Assembly (NCBI RefSeq): GCF_026151205.1
Contig: NC_087076.1
Coordinates: forward strand, 15,586,419 to 15,646,418
DNA from: Bolinopsis microptera
Taxonomy: Eukaryota > Ctenophora > Tentaculata > Lobata > Bolinopsidae
DNA length: 60,000 nucleotides
Reading direction: 5' to 3'
This document shows positions 45,401-54,100 of the stretch, one piece after another. The notes under the pieces are model-generated. The model was not told the DNA's origin and did no database searches. It was given only the letters and a program-made list of their open reading frames with translations. The position numbers and the translations under genes were made by a program. How positions within the stretch are numbered: the first letter of the stretch is position 1; every line of letters starts with the position of its first letter.

Positions 45401-45770
45401 ATCGATTTTTGACGCAGAAAATTTAATCAAAATCGGCCGTCTGAATATTTATAGTTGATTAATTGACAGTCGTTACGGTAGAATATGAAATATATAATCT
45501 CAGTAGCCTCACTACAAATTTAACGACACCAGATTCTCACGAATTGAAAGCATTAACGAATATCAATAATTCAATATTACCAGTCATGTCAATAATTCAA
45601 TATTACCAGTCATGTCAATAATTCAATATTATCAGGAGCCGTGCTGTGAGCTGAATCACGTGACCACACCGATAAAAGACGCTGAGGTTGACCACGTGAT
45701 GACCAACTCGTTTGGTTTTGGAGGCACAAACGCGTCCCTACTCTTTAAACGATTTAGTGGAGGCTCTTAA
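33456..45770 (+). CDS. OXSM: Mitochondrial 3-oxoacyl-ACP synthase (OXSM), 9 exons
   Basis: Exons: 33456-33576, 34306-34526, 36311-36384, 39451-39539, 39899-40014, 40864-41107, 41685-41807, 43491-43621, 45636-45770. The phases match and give 417 aa. It is the condensing enzyme (KAS II type) of mitochondrial fatty-acid synthesis, which supplies the octanoyl precursor of lipoate. Visible motifs: [13 protein letters not shown] at the N terminus, [12 protein letters not shown], active-site Cys in GTACTTGAHSVGD, first His in [11 protein letters not shown], second His in [15 protein letters not shown], and [12 protein letters not shown] at the end. The Cys-His-His triad is intact. The KAS fold starts at residue 2, so no mitochondrial presequence is encoded in exon 1; a TAG lies in frame just upstream, although an acceptor-like AG there could join an unseen exon. 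The exon 5 donor is weak (GTTATT). Introns 1, 3 and 6 contain TTAA foldback elements and intron 2 contains an antisense GPCR. Confidence 0.92.
33739..34283. mobile_element. TTAA-flanked foldback element, family A copy 1 (OXSM intron 1)
   Basis: A 545-bp inverted repeat starts TTAAGGGGGCAGGGGGGTC and ends with the reverse complement followed by TTAA. The arms are over 200 bp and contain TTCTGATAGAGGGGAGTGAT and the CGCGCGCCCTGAAAATCGAG block. The TTAA ends suggest a piggyBac-type target, but no transposase is present and the ends differ from the usual CCC start. Confidence 0.88.
35035..36069 (-). CDS. Rhodopsin-class GPCR, single exon, nested antisense in OXSM intron 2
   Basis: The 344-aa protein has seven hydrophobic segments at about 10-34, 48-68, 84-108, 126-146, 180-203, 225-247 and 271-294. 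Cys84 at the start of TM3 and Cys159 in the second extracellular loop can form the standard disulfide. The DRY position at the end of TM3 reads IIRT (107-110), TM6 has FNIPYC (238-243), and the NPxxY motif is NTLIY (289-293). The N terminus is very short, which suits a small or peptide ligand bound within the helices. The ligand is unknown. The C tail is Ser/Thr/Pro-rich. The gene is intronless and lies wholly within OXSM intron 2 on the opposite strand, ending about 240 bp before OXSM exon 3. Confidence 0.9.
   Translation of the reverse strand: MFDCSKHFQQIFFGIISLLCFAVGVPMGVIALITTNKPQRTTVSRLMYKMILLTDLTISILMLPTCVSNFNHWSPMLFSMPFICELWSYLWGCVSRISIFLIMLLSIIRTNSLMSPLQPSRQKHIVGPIAFYIICILIQGSVPLWYKIEIRYFDKFQSCVWFLDDLLDKLSPAERKIYYTITYLVEFVVPILPVTISGLISVYKLKTSHVEGSSNDVKVHKRQATWMILALTGVYILFNIPYCIVLTLDSIQVFSEGAFAWTEGITPKQSIFLYNFIYIHTIALNSLVNTLIYVFKMKSILKLRMWFMRKSSYIQRKTHHTMTNPPSPGPHCIKSEDGQAENAV
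36443..37183. mobile_element. TTAA-flanked foldback element, family A copy 2 (OXSM intron 3)
   Basis: A 741-bp nearly perfect palindrome begins TTAAGGGGGCCGG and a long G run, and ends CCGGCCCCCTTAA. The centre is near 36805 (GGACCT ... AGGTCC). It begins 58 bp after the exon 3 donor. It is the longest copy of the family in this window. Confidence 0.92.
38334..38362. other. 12-bp perfect hairpin (OXSM intron 3)
   Basis: GCCCCGAAATAG and its reverse complement are separated by TTGAC. The function is unknown and the stem is too short for a microRNA precursor. A second, 8-bp hairpin (CACTATAG) is at about 38588-38609. Confidence 0.7.
38805..38877. mobile_element. Short inverted-repeat element, possible MITE remnant
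   Basis: Arms CCCTAAAGTGGTGTC and GACACCACTTTGGGG (one mismatch) enclose 43 bp of AT-rich DNA in OXSM intron 3. Confidence 0.55.
41315..41539. mobile_element. TTAA-flanked foldback element, family A copy 3, internally deleted (OXSM intron 6)
   Basis: Starts TTAAGGGGGCAAGGGG and ends CCCTGGCCCTGCCCTTAA, total 225 bp. The internal GAGCAATACAATTAC ... GCGCTGACCTTTGACC segment matches the right arm of copies 1 and 2. Most of the left arm is gone, so it is a deletion derivative. Confidence 0.82.
41944..42014. repeat. AT-rich (TTATTTAATTATT)n simple repeat
   Basis: A degenerate run built from TTATTTAATTATT words lies in OXSM intron 7. Confidence 0.8.
42900..42953. repeat. 27-bp tandem duplication
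   Basis: Two copies of TTTATAAAGTGATAGTAATA followed by AAATATA lie head to tail in OXSM intron 7. Confidence 0.85.
43582..43717 (+). repeat. 69-bp tandem duplication spanning the OXSM exon 8 donor
   Basis: Two 69-bp copies (43582-43650 and 43651-about 43717) each contain the last 40 bases of exon 8, the GTATGT donor, and a pyrimidine-rich TCTTATCTTATCTTTT tract. Between the copies the tract ends in AG, so copy 2 also has its own acceptor-like site. Because 69 is 23 codons and no stop occurs, use of the second donor (43691) would insert 23 residues in frame. Confidence 0.93.
45010..45102. repeat. 18-bp x 5 tandem repeat
   Basis: Five near-identical copies of TATAAATTTAATTTAAAA lie in OXSM intron 8. 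The unit is partly self-complementary. Confidence 0.92.
45563..45635 (+). repeat. 26-bp x 3 tandem array containing the OXSM exon 9 acceptor
   Basis: Units start at 45563, 45589 and 45615, each TCAATAATTCAATATTA(C/T)CAG plus TCATG in the first two. The third unit ends ATTATCAG at 45635, the real acceptor. The first two carry ATTACCAG at the same position (AG at 45582-45583 and 45608-45609). Using either earlier AG would start the exon TCA TGT CAA TAA, an immediate stop. Confidence 0.93.
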
Positions 45771-46387
45771 CTTTAAAAACGATTCAGAAGACTAGGATAG
45801 TGAGACGTAGGATGGAAATAGAGGTTTAAGCATTGCAACAGTTGACATACCTGGACGAGCATGTTCGTTTACCTGCCCAAAATATATATGTACTATTAGC
45901 CAATTACATCGTGGTAATTTATTAGTATATTTTATATTATGAGAATTGAGAAATGTCTCGACTTTAAACGGATTCCCTGAGGGAATATCAATTTAGCGAG
46001 ATTTGATGAATGGTTTACTACGGAAATAAAAATTCTTCAGACAGCAACCTCTCATATTTAACTGTACCCTACCACTTCATCATTCTTGACAGCTGAAGGC
46101 GTTATGTTATTTGGAAGTTTCTGGATCAAACAAACTGTCGTAATTATATTATGTTTTCAAAACTTTCTCCAGTTCTAATAAAAATCTATGATCATTTTGG
46201 TGAGATTCTCGCCCATGACATCAAATCAGATTATTAACGAAAATGAAAAGCTTCTTAAGAAAACAAATCTGGAAAGCTGGTGACAAGCTCACATTCCTTG
46301 ATGGGTGCATACATTTCAATTCAGGTTTGAAAGCAGTTTAGATTTAGCAAGCTTCGCCTTGGTCAGTACAGTTACAGCTCTTAAACA

Positions 46388-46496
46388 GCATTAAAAGAGT
46401 GAAAGTTCTTATACAGTATTAAAAGAGTGGAAGTTCTTATACAGTATTAAAAGAGTGAAAGTTCTTATACAGTATTAAAAGAGTGAAAGTTCTTAT
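46388..46496. repeat. 28-bp x 4 tandem repeat
   Basis: Four copies of a unit starting CAGTATTAAAAGAGTGAAAG and ending TTCTTATA vary at single bases. Confidence 0.92.
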
Positions 46497-46758
46497 GCGA
46501 TACTAAATGAATTGATTCGCCATTGTGCTTGACAGTTACATTTTGACAGTCCTGACGCGCGTTATAGCGTGCAATATAATCAAATTAGTTTAATCCACAC
46601 CTTGGATGGAACCGTTTAGGGAATTTGTACATGACTTTGAAAGCCAGTCTAATTCTTTTTGCCAAATTAAGAAATTACCTGGTTTTTGCTCGGTTTATGT
46701 GGTTGATTGGTTGATTTTATGTAATATGTATTAAATTTGTACATTTTTGTCTGATTTA

Positions 46759-46764
46759 AATAAA
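46759..46764 (+). terminator. Candidate poly(A) signal of OXSM
   Basis: AATAAA lies about 990 bp after the OXSM stop and 158 bp before the LYAR start. The assignment to OXSM is by position only. Confidence 0.4.
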
Positions 46765-46921
46765 CTTTGAATTTCAATGCTCAGCTGATGTAGTAAAAAC
46801 AGTTTTATTCTTTTTAATATCATCTAATTCACAAGACACAATCAAAAGACACATACAAGAATTACACAAATACGATAATTTGATTAATGTCTTGACATAA
46901 CTTTATATTATTCAATGCAGG

Positions 46922-47938
46922 ATGGTCTTCTTTTGTTGCAACAGCTGCGGAGACACGCTCAAGAAGCAAAAAGTAGAACATCACTCCTGTCACGGTTCTT
47001 ACTCCTGCATTGACTGCAATGTTAACTTCACGGGCAATGAGTACAAGAAGCACACTAAGTGTGTTACTGAAGCAGAGAGATATCAGGGGAACCTATACGA
47101 GGGAAAAGAAGATAAGGGAGCAAAAAAACAGGACTCGTGGATGGTTTCAGTAAGAGACGCAGCTGAGTCGTGTAAGAACAATTCACAGTTGAAGGGGCTT
47201 TTAGTCAGGATTGCAGAGAATGATAATGTGCCCCGTAAAAAGGTTAAGTTTTTGAATTTCATTAGAAACTCCATGAGGGTTGGTAACAAGGATTTGGTTG
47301 AGAAAGCTTGGGATGCCATAGAAAAAGCGGGAAAGCCTCCAGCTCCTGCTGTTCCATCAGAAGTAATTCAGGAAGTTGTTGTTCCGCAAGAAACTGAAGG
47401 AAAAGTGAAGAAGTCCAAAAAGAAATCAAAGAAGACATTGAACTCCGAAAATGTGAATGGTGGGCTGAACGCCAACAAACAAGTTGAGCCAGTTGAAAAT
47501 TCAAATGGTAATGTTGTAAAAGTTAACAAGAAAAGAAAGCGAGCTGATTCTGAAACAAAAACTGAGAATTTAACCGAAGTTGCGATTGTTAAGAAGAAGA
47601 AGAATAAATCTAAAAGCAAGGAAAGCGATGCATCTAAGGAAAACACTTCATTGCTGGAACCGAACTTGAATCATGTCAATGGAGTCGCTCCTGAAACGCC
47701 AAACAAGGTCAAAAAATATAAACTTTCTAATCATATTCAGGAGCTTGTATTCGATAAGGAAGAGATCTCGCTTAAAAAGTTAAAACGTAAAGTAACGGCA
47801 GCTTATTTGGAATCTTATCCTTTTAAATCACCAGAGGAAGCCAGCAGATTGTTCGATAAGAAAGTAATGAAAGTTCCTGGTGTATGTGTCGAGCATGGCA
47901 CGGCTTCAAAGGAAGTGTTAGATATTGTTGAAACATGA
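46922..47938 (+). CDS. LYAR: LYAR-like nucleolar zinc-finger protein (cell growth-regulating nucleolar protein)
   Basis: The 338-aa protein begins MVFFCCNSCGDTLKK, matching the LYAR N terminus, with two C2HC fingers: Cys6/Cys9 with His20 or His21 and Cys23, then Cys29-x2-Cys32-x11-His44-x2-Cys47. The conserved YEGKEDKGAKKQ follows. The middle (about 150-270) is Lys-rich with KKSKKKSKK and KKKKNKSKSK stretches typical of nucleolar targeting. The C-terminal part (about 270-325, HIQELVFDKEEISLKKLKRK) fits the family's C-terminal basic domain. LYAR proteins act in pre-rRNA processing and growth control. The CDS is intronless, but GCAG one base before the ATG looks like a splice acceptor, so a 5'UTR intron or trans-splice site is likely. 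The stop lies only 252 bp before the WDR82 start. Confidence 0.92.
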   Translation: MVFFCCNSCGDTLKKQKVEHHSCHGSYSCIDCNVNFTGNEYKKHTKCVTEAERYQGNLYEGKEDKGAKKQDSWMVSVRDAAESCKNNSQLKGLLVRIAENDNVPRKKVKFLNFIRNSMRVGNKDLVEKAWDAIEKAGKPPAPAVPSEVIQEVVVPQETEGKVKKSKKKSKKTLNSENVNGGLNANKQVEPVENSNGNVVKVNKKRKRADSETKTENLTEVAIVKKKKNKSKSKESDASKENTSLLEPNLNHVNGVAPETPNKVKKYKLSNHIQELVFDKEEISLKKLKRKVTAAYLESYPFKSPEEASRLFDKKVMKVPGVCVEHGTASKEVLDIVET

Positions 47939-48190
47939 AGATATTTGGCTGTAGTTTAAATTTGTAATCTTGTTTTTGGGAAATCGTACAGCGATAATAA
48001 TTTATTATTTTTTAAATTTGACAAAGTTTAAATTTCAGAGTTTAGCTAGCCTTGTTTCACTTATATATACAGTAGTAGTCTAACTGTCTATAAAATCATC
48101 AATTTCAAGAAATTTAAAATAATTATCCAGGTGCATTGTTTTGTTATCTTATTTTTCGCGTGTTCAAAATTTTCATGACGCCATTTTAGA

Positions 48191-51100
48191 ATGAAGTTGG
48201 ACGAAAACGTCTGGAGAAGCTATCAAATTTCGAAAGTATTTCGGGAAAATACCAACAAAATCAATGCGTTGGACTACAGCTCTTCGGGGGAACTGCTTAT
48301 AACCAGCTCAGACGATGACAGCATCGTGATATACGACTGTGAGGAAGGAAAGTGAGTACTAGCTGAAGACATGTTATTTAAAGCTTCTGAAAAAACAACT
48401 GATCAATTATAAGTTTCCAGAGCCGCCTTTTCCTCTATTTATATGCCTCCTCTATCTGCTAATATACTCCAGCAGAATTAATACTGGCATGAGGCAACAC
48501 AAATTCGGAGGAATTATAAGTGACCTTAAACTCTCCGATATTTTATATTTAATAGGAACCGTTTGCGTTATACTAGGTCTATAATTAAAGGGTCCATCGA
48601 TATTATTCATCGCTTTGTAAAATTTGATTTGCAAGGTGCCACGAATGATATTGATAAGAAATACTATCATAGTAACCATTTACTAAGTGCAATCACGGAT
48701 CGTTCACTTATTACAAAATAACCTAGGGGACGCTTACTGTAATTTCTACACTATGTCTATAAATAATATTATATATAGGTATGTGAGGCTTATAATAGAG
48801 GGGGAGCATTCCTAACGACAAAAGCATATAAATGATTAAATGAATAACCCGCAGGTCAACCCGAACGTTACTAAGCAGGAAGTACGGGGTCTCACTGATA
48901 AGATACACCCACGCACAGAACACAGTGCTACACGCTTCCACCAAAATAGATGGTTTGTGAACTTTTCCAACTACAATTATTGTTTTTATCAATGACCTGA
49001 TTCGCCGTTGAAAAATCCAACGCGTTGGATTTTCAAGTCCTTCACCATGCTACGGGAACAAGCTTGTCTACAAAAATTTACTTTAAAATCAATAATTTTC
49101 CTATTTATTTTTTATCAACGCTCCTTACTGGGCATACTGTCTCTAATGACAATATGAGGGCTCCTAGCTTTGGTGGCCAGACTGTTAAAAGTTTTATTCT
49201 TAAATAGTAAAAATATATTTCAGACACGGTCCGTTATCTCTCATTACACGACAATAAATACCTTCGTTACTTCAAAGGACACCAACAAAGGTAAATGTAG
49301 CATATTGAACCGAAGGATATTGAGAAAATCGAGTAATCATGTATTATTCGAGAATTTAACCGCTCGAAGCTATCAATAAAGTATTTATAATTTTAAAAAC
49401 GATCGATGATTGGCAATCAATTAGTGTGAAAGCAGACGATTATTCAATGGGCAATTACGGTGAATACATTAACGTGGTACAGTAAAACCCCGATTTACTG
49501 CAAACTCCGATTTACCGCGGCTGTTTCTTACTCCCAAAGAATTAATAGTAACAAGGATCTCTTTGCATGCTGTAGTAATGACTACCAACTGAACTCGCCC
49601 CAATTTTTGACTGAAATCGCCTCAATTATTCTGAACTCAAAAGATTGTTGATTTTAATACCTACAATTTTGTGGGAGGTTCCAGATTGTGCGAAAATTGC
49701 AAAAAACGTCTGTTAGTGTAAATATGTGTGGGGAATGGCTAAAGCCTAAAAGTGCGAAATTTTCGCATCAATAACGTGAGCGAGACTCAATAGTTAACTT
49801 TTGATCAAATAAAGGCTTGTATCATAAGCAGCAAGTTTGTAGTCTGGCAAGTCCCGGGCCGATAAACAATAAAATGTAACTCCATAGCGTGCTCAACCTC
49901 GATACCTCCCCTTTAATTACAAATACGGGAGAGGTTTGAGTTCGAGAGGAGAGCTCGCATAAACGGCACATCAATAACATAATGAAAGGCATATTTTATT
50001 ATATAGCATATATATTATGTGAGGCATCATGTAGCCGGTGGGCCCGACATGATACGACATATCTCGACACGTCGGGGTTTGTCGGGGTTTGTCGGGGTTT
50101 GTCGGGGTTTGTCAGGGTTTGTCGGGGTTTGTCAGGGTTTGTCGGGGTGTGTCGGGGTTTGTCAGGGTTTGTCGAGCCTGGAGGCTTTTTTTTCTTTTTT
50201 TTGAGTCTCCCAACAAAAAGCCGAGACGGAGTCATCAAGCTTTACGTGGAAAAACACTACACAAGAAGGCCTCATGTAGCCGGTGGGCCCGACATGATAC
50301 GACATATCTCGACACGTCGGGGTTTGTCGGGGTTTGTCGGGATTTGTCGGGATATGTCGGGGTTTGTCGGGGTTTGTCGGGGTTTGTCGGGGTTTGTCGA
50401 GCCTGGAGGCTACATGATGCCTTATGTGATTGGTTGAAAACAGTTCCCTAACAATCCTCATTGTGAAGCAGGTCTTCCTCATCAAAAAACCGAATTTTAG
50501 TTGTGCAACCAAACTTTTAGGATAAATTAGATTAACTTAGATGGATTTGAAATGATTCCGTGCTTTAAATCAACTGAAAAAGTTTAAAAAAGATTCGATG
50601 CATGTAGAGATTTATGTTTTCTAACTTGTTGGATGAATTGGTCTATGGTTTAAAACTTTGTGAGAGCAAACCCCTAGGGTGTGTTCATAAAGCGAACACC
50701 TTCATACTGCAGTTTCCACTTAAATATTCTTTCACGAAGCTCAATGAGTCAAATACAGCTACTATATACCTGCTACAAGACTATTGTTGCTGACAAAAAG
50801 TCATGGCTTTTAAAAAATGCGAACTCAGTGTCAGCCTTTTGTATTGCTCACATCTCTCACAGTCAGCCGCTCTGACATCGTTAACTGCATTCCATATTTT
50901 AGTTGGTTAATCATATTATGTTACATACATGTTACATGGCGAGATCTCCATCCAAAAGGATTAGTCTGCGTCGACTGCGTCATTACTTTGTATTATACAA
51001 CTTCGGCGGGTAACATTTCTCCATCCCTTTCGGTCTGCAGCTAATCTTCTCATACAATCAATCGTGAGTCCATTCCGATCCAATCTCTGCTCAGCATCCT

Positions 51101-54100
51101 CAATAAATACATCATTTAAGCTCTTCCTAGGCCTGCCTCTTGATCTCTTCCCATGCTTGGGTTTCCATTCAAGTAAATAGTTGGGTAACCGATCTTCAGG
51201 CATTCTACTGACATGTCCAAACCAACGCAGCCGTTTTGTTGTTATTATGTCAGCAAGAGCAGTTATTGATGCCCTTCTTAAAACATCCTCATTACTTACT
51301 CGATGAAACCACCTCACTCTCAGGATTCTTCTTAAGCAGTACTGATGGAAAGACTCCAATCTTCTTGTCTGCACTTGAGTCGTGTTCCATATCTCACATC
51401 CATAGGTCAGAATGGTAAGAATCATATTATGAGCGGGATATAAATACCTCATTTTATACCCTATAAATTATCCCATAGTTCAGTATCTTAATTGCCCTGA
51501 ATAAGAGAATAAGCATGTAAATTATAATTTTAACAGGGTGGTATCACTGTGCATGTCTCCTATAGATGACACTTTTATCTCCGGAGCGATGGATAGATCA
51601 ATACGACTGTGGGACTTGAGATCTCCTAATTGTGCGGTAAGTGCAAACTGATAAATGGTAGCTACTACCTTATCAGACGTTATTTGAGCGGACATTGCGT
51701 GAACGGACATAATTTTGAACGGACATCAAAATGAACGCTCAAAAGTATTCATTTAATGTATTTATTTTAACTACCTAGTCGGACTTTATTTGAACGCCAG
51801 GGCCTCCAGCGTCTAATTAATTTCCGTTCAAATAAGGTCCGATAAGGTAGTTATATTAACACGTTAAAAATTGAGAACTGCCAATCAGAAAGATGTATTT
51901 CAGCAAACGAACTTAATTATATATATGTATATTAAAATTAATTGTTTTAGATTGTGAAAATATGGTAGTAGTTTAAGATAAGCTTTATAATGAGTGATAT
52001 AATCGTAAAAACTCGCAGTTATATTAGTAAAAATATCAAAGATAAGCTGCTTTGAAATGAATTGTTTATTTAAAAACCTTACTAGTACTACTGCTTAATA
52101 TCAGAGTGACTGCCTGCTGACTGCGGTTAATCTATAGCCTGATAAGTTTACAAGAACCATGCTATAGCGCAATTAATCCGCATCCCATGTTGATGTTTTT
52201 AATCCTGTAGAGCACTTTAGTAGCTCCGTTATACTTTAATATCATCTATCATTAAGGCCAGAGGGGGGGGGGGTAAAATTGGTTTTTCCAGTTTTCACAT
52301 ATTTGATCAGAGCTGCTGGAGACGAACAAGAAGAAAAAAACCGGACCGAAATCTGACCTTGCGTTTTTAAGATATCGCGCGCCAAATATTGAGGTTTACA
52401 TGTAATTACATGTAAAACTTAAACTTAAACTGTAAAAAGTTAAAAGTCCCTTAGTTGAGAATACTGGCCACACCCAGAAGCTGAAACTTGGCACAGTTGT
52501 TCCTTGGGCTGTCACCCACAATTCTATTGTACAAAATTTTGATATTTGCCTCTGTTCTCGAAATATGAGGTTAACTTTACCCCAAATTCGACACTTTTCG
52601 AAAAATTGTCGAATTTGGGGTAAAGTTAACCTCATATTTCGAGAACAGAGGCAAATATCAAAATTTTGTACAATAGAATTGTGGGTGACAGCCCAAGGAA
52701 CAACTGTGCCAAGTTTCAGCTTCTGGGTGTGGCCAGTATTCTCAACTAAGGGACTTTTAACTTTTTACAGTTTAAGTTTAAGTTTTACATGTAATTACAT
52801 GTAAACCTCAATATTTGGCGCGCGATATCTTAAAAACGCAAGGTCAGATTTCGGTCCGGTTTTTTTCTTCTTGTTCGTCTCCAGCAGCTCTGATCAAATA
52901 TGTGAAAACTGGAAAAACCAATTTTACCCCCCCCTCTGGCCTTAATAACATTATAGATTATATTTCTGATTTCTGGGGGAAAAATTCATATTTACGACAA
53001 ATGTGCTGTCTAAAACTTGATTTTATTAAAAGATATACATAATATGTACCATTTGTGCAAGATTTAGATAACTCGTTAGGAAAGGCTTTTACCATAAATG
53101 CTATAATCAGATGATTCTGTTAACACTACTGGGAAAAAATAAAAGTTCTTATAATTCGGATCTTTGCATCGTTAAAGATAAGATAAATACATTTTAGTAT
53201 TTGTGACAGAACGACATGTTTCTACAAAGGATATTACAGTACACAAGGTGGATCTTCAGCTTTCAGTAAGAGGGGAAGCTGTGATCGTATTCTTGTAAGC
53301 TTCTTTTGGTTAAGGTAACAGATTTAAGAGATTGCTTTGATTTGGGGATCTAGGTTCATCTGATGGTCAAAGAGAAATCCAGTATCGACTACACAAGCTT
53401 CCCCAGAACATCATTATTATTTGATGTGGTGCTTTCCTCAAATAATTAATGATAGCAAGTCATATCAGAAACATTTAACTTAATCGATCAGAAATATTTA
53501 ACTAAATCGAACACTCAGTTATTGAGTTATTAAATTAACCTCGACCTATATAATATATGCTGACATTTGGCATATTAATCAATTTGTTTCAAATTTCCCA
53601 AATTTTCGCCACGTCACAATACTAAGTTGTATTTAGACAGGAGTAAAGAAATGACAGTTACATCTGATCGCTGAAGCTAAATAAAGATTCAAGAATAACG
53701 TGAACTTGATGCTCAAATTCTATCATATTTTGGATGTAAAAGGTCTCAAAAATTCCCGACGTCTTGAGTCTTCTTTGTGCTTTCTTTGGAATCTGGTTGT
53801 TAGATTGGAGTATCCTATGACCTATTGGGTGGCTAAACTACACCAAAGTAATCTAAGTTAAGGAACGGTCACATATTTAACTTAAGCTAGAGATTAAGTA
53901 AGCAATAAGCACGAGCTCCTACAAGCAGACATAAATGCACTGCAATGTTGGGTGGTGAGAAAATAAAGAAGTTTCACCCCAATAAATGCATAGTGCTCTA
54001 TATTTCTAGCAAAATGAGTTTTAGGTGTTTTCCCTTTTAATCATTTTGTCTACACCCTGGATAGAGTGTAACTAGATTGGAGATTTTGTCCAGAGTTACT

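Larger units (their letters stand above)
45771..46921. other. OXSM to LYAR intergenic region
   Basis: It contains presumed OXSM 3'UTR, a 28-bp tandem repeat at 46388-46496, and an AATAAA at 46759-46764. The sequence just before the LYAR start (TATTATTCAATGCAG) resembles a splice acceptor. Confidence 0.5.

Noticed and set aside
47262-47646. Minus-strand frames across LYAR
   Set aside because: Shadows of the Lys-rich LYAR coding sequence (complement of AAG/AAA codons).
50019-50512. Overlapping 60-150 aa repeat-rich open frames on both strands
   Set aside because: They arise from the 10-bp GTCGGGGTTT arrays, whose period lacks stops in several frames; no start context or homology.
52396-52804. 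Two identical 79-aa frames on opposite strands
   Set aside because: A consequence of the palindromic arms, not evidence of a gene.
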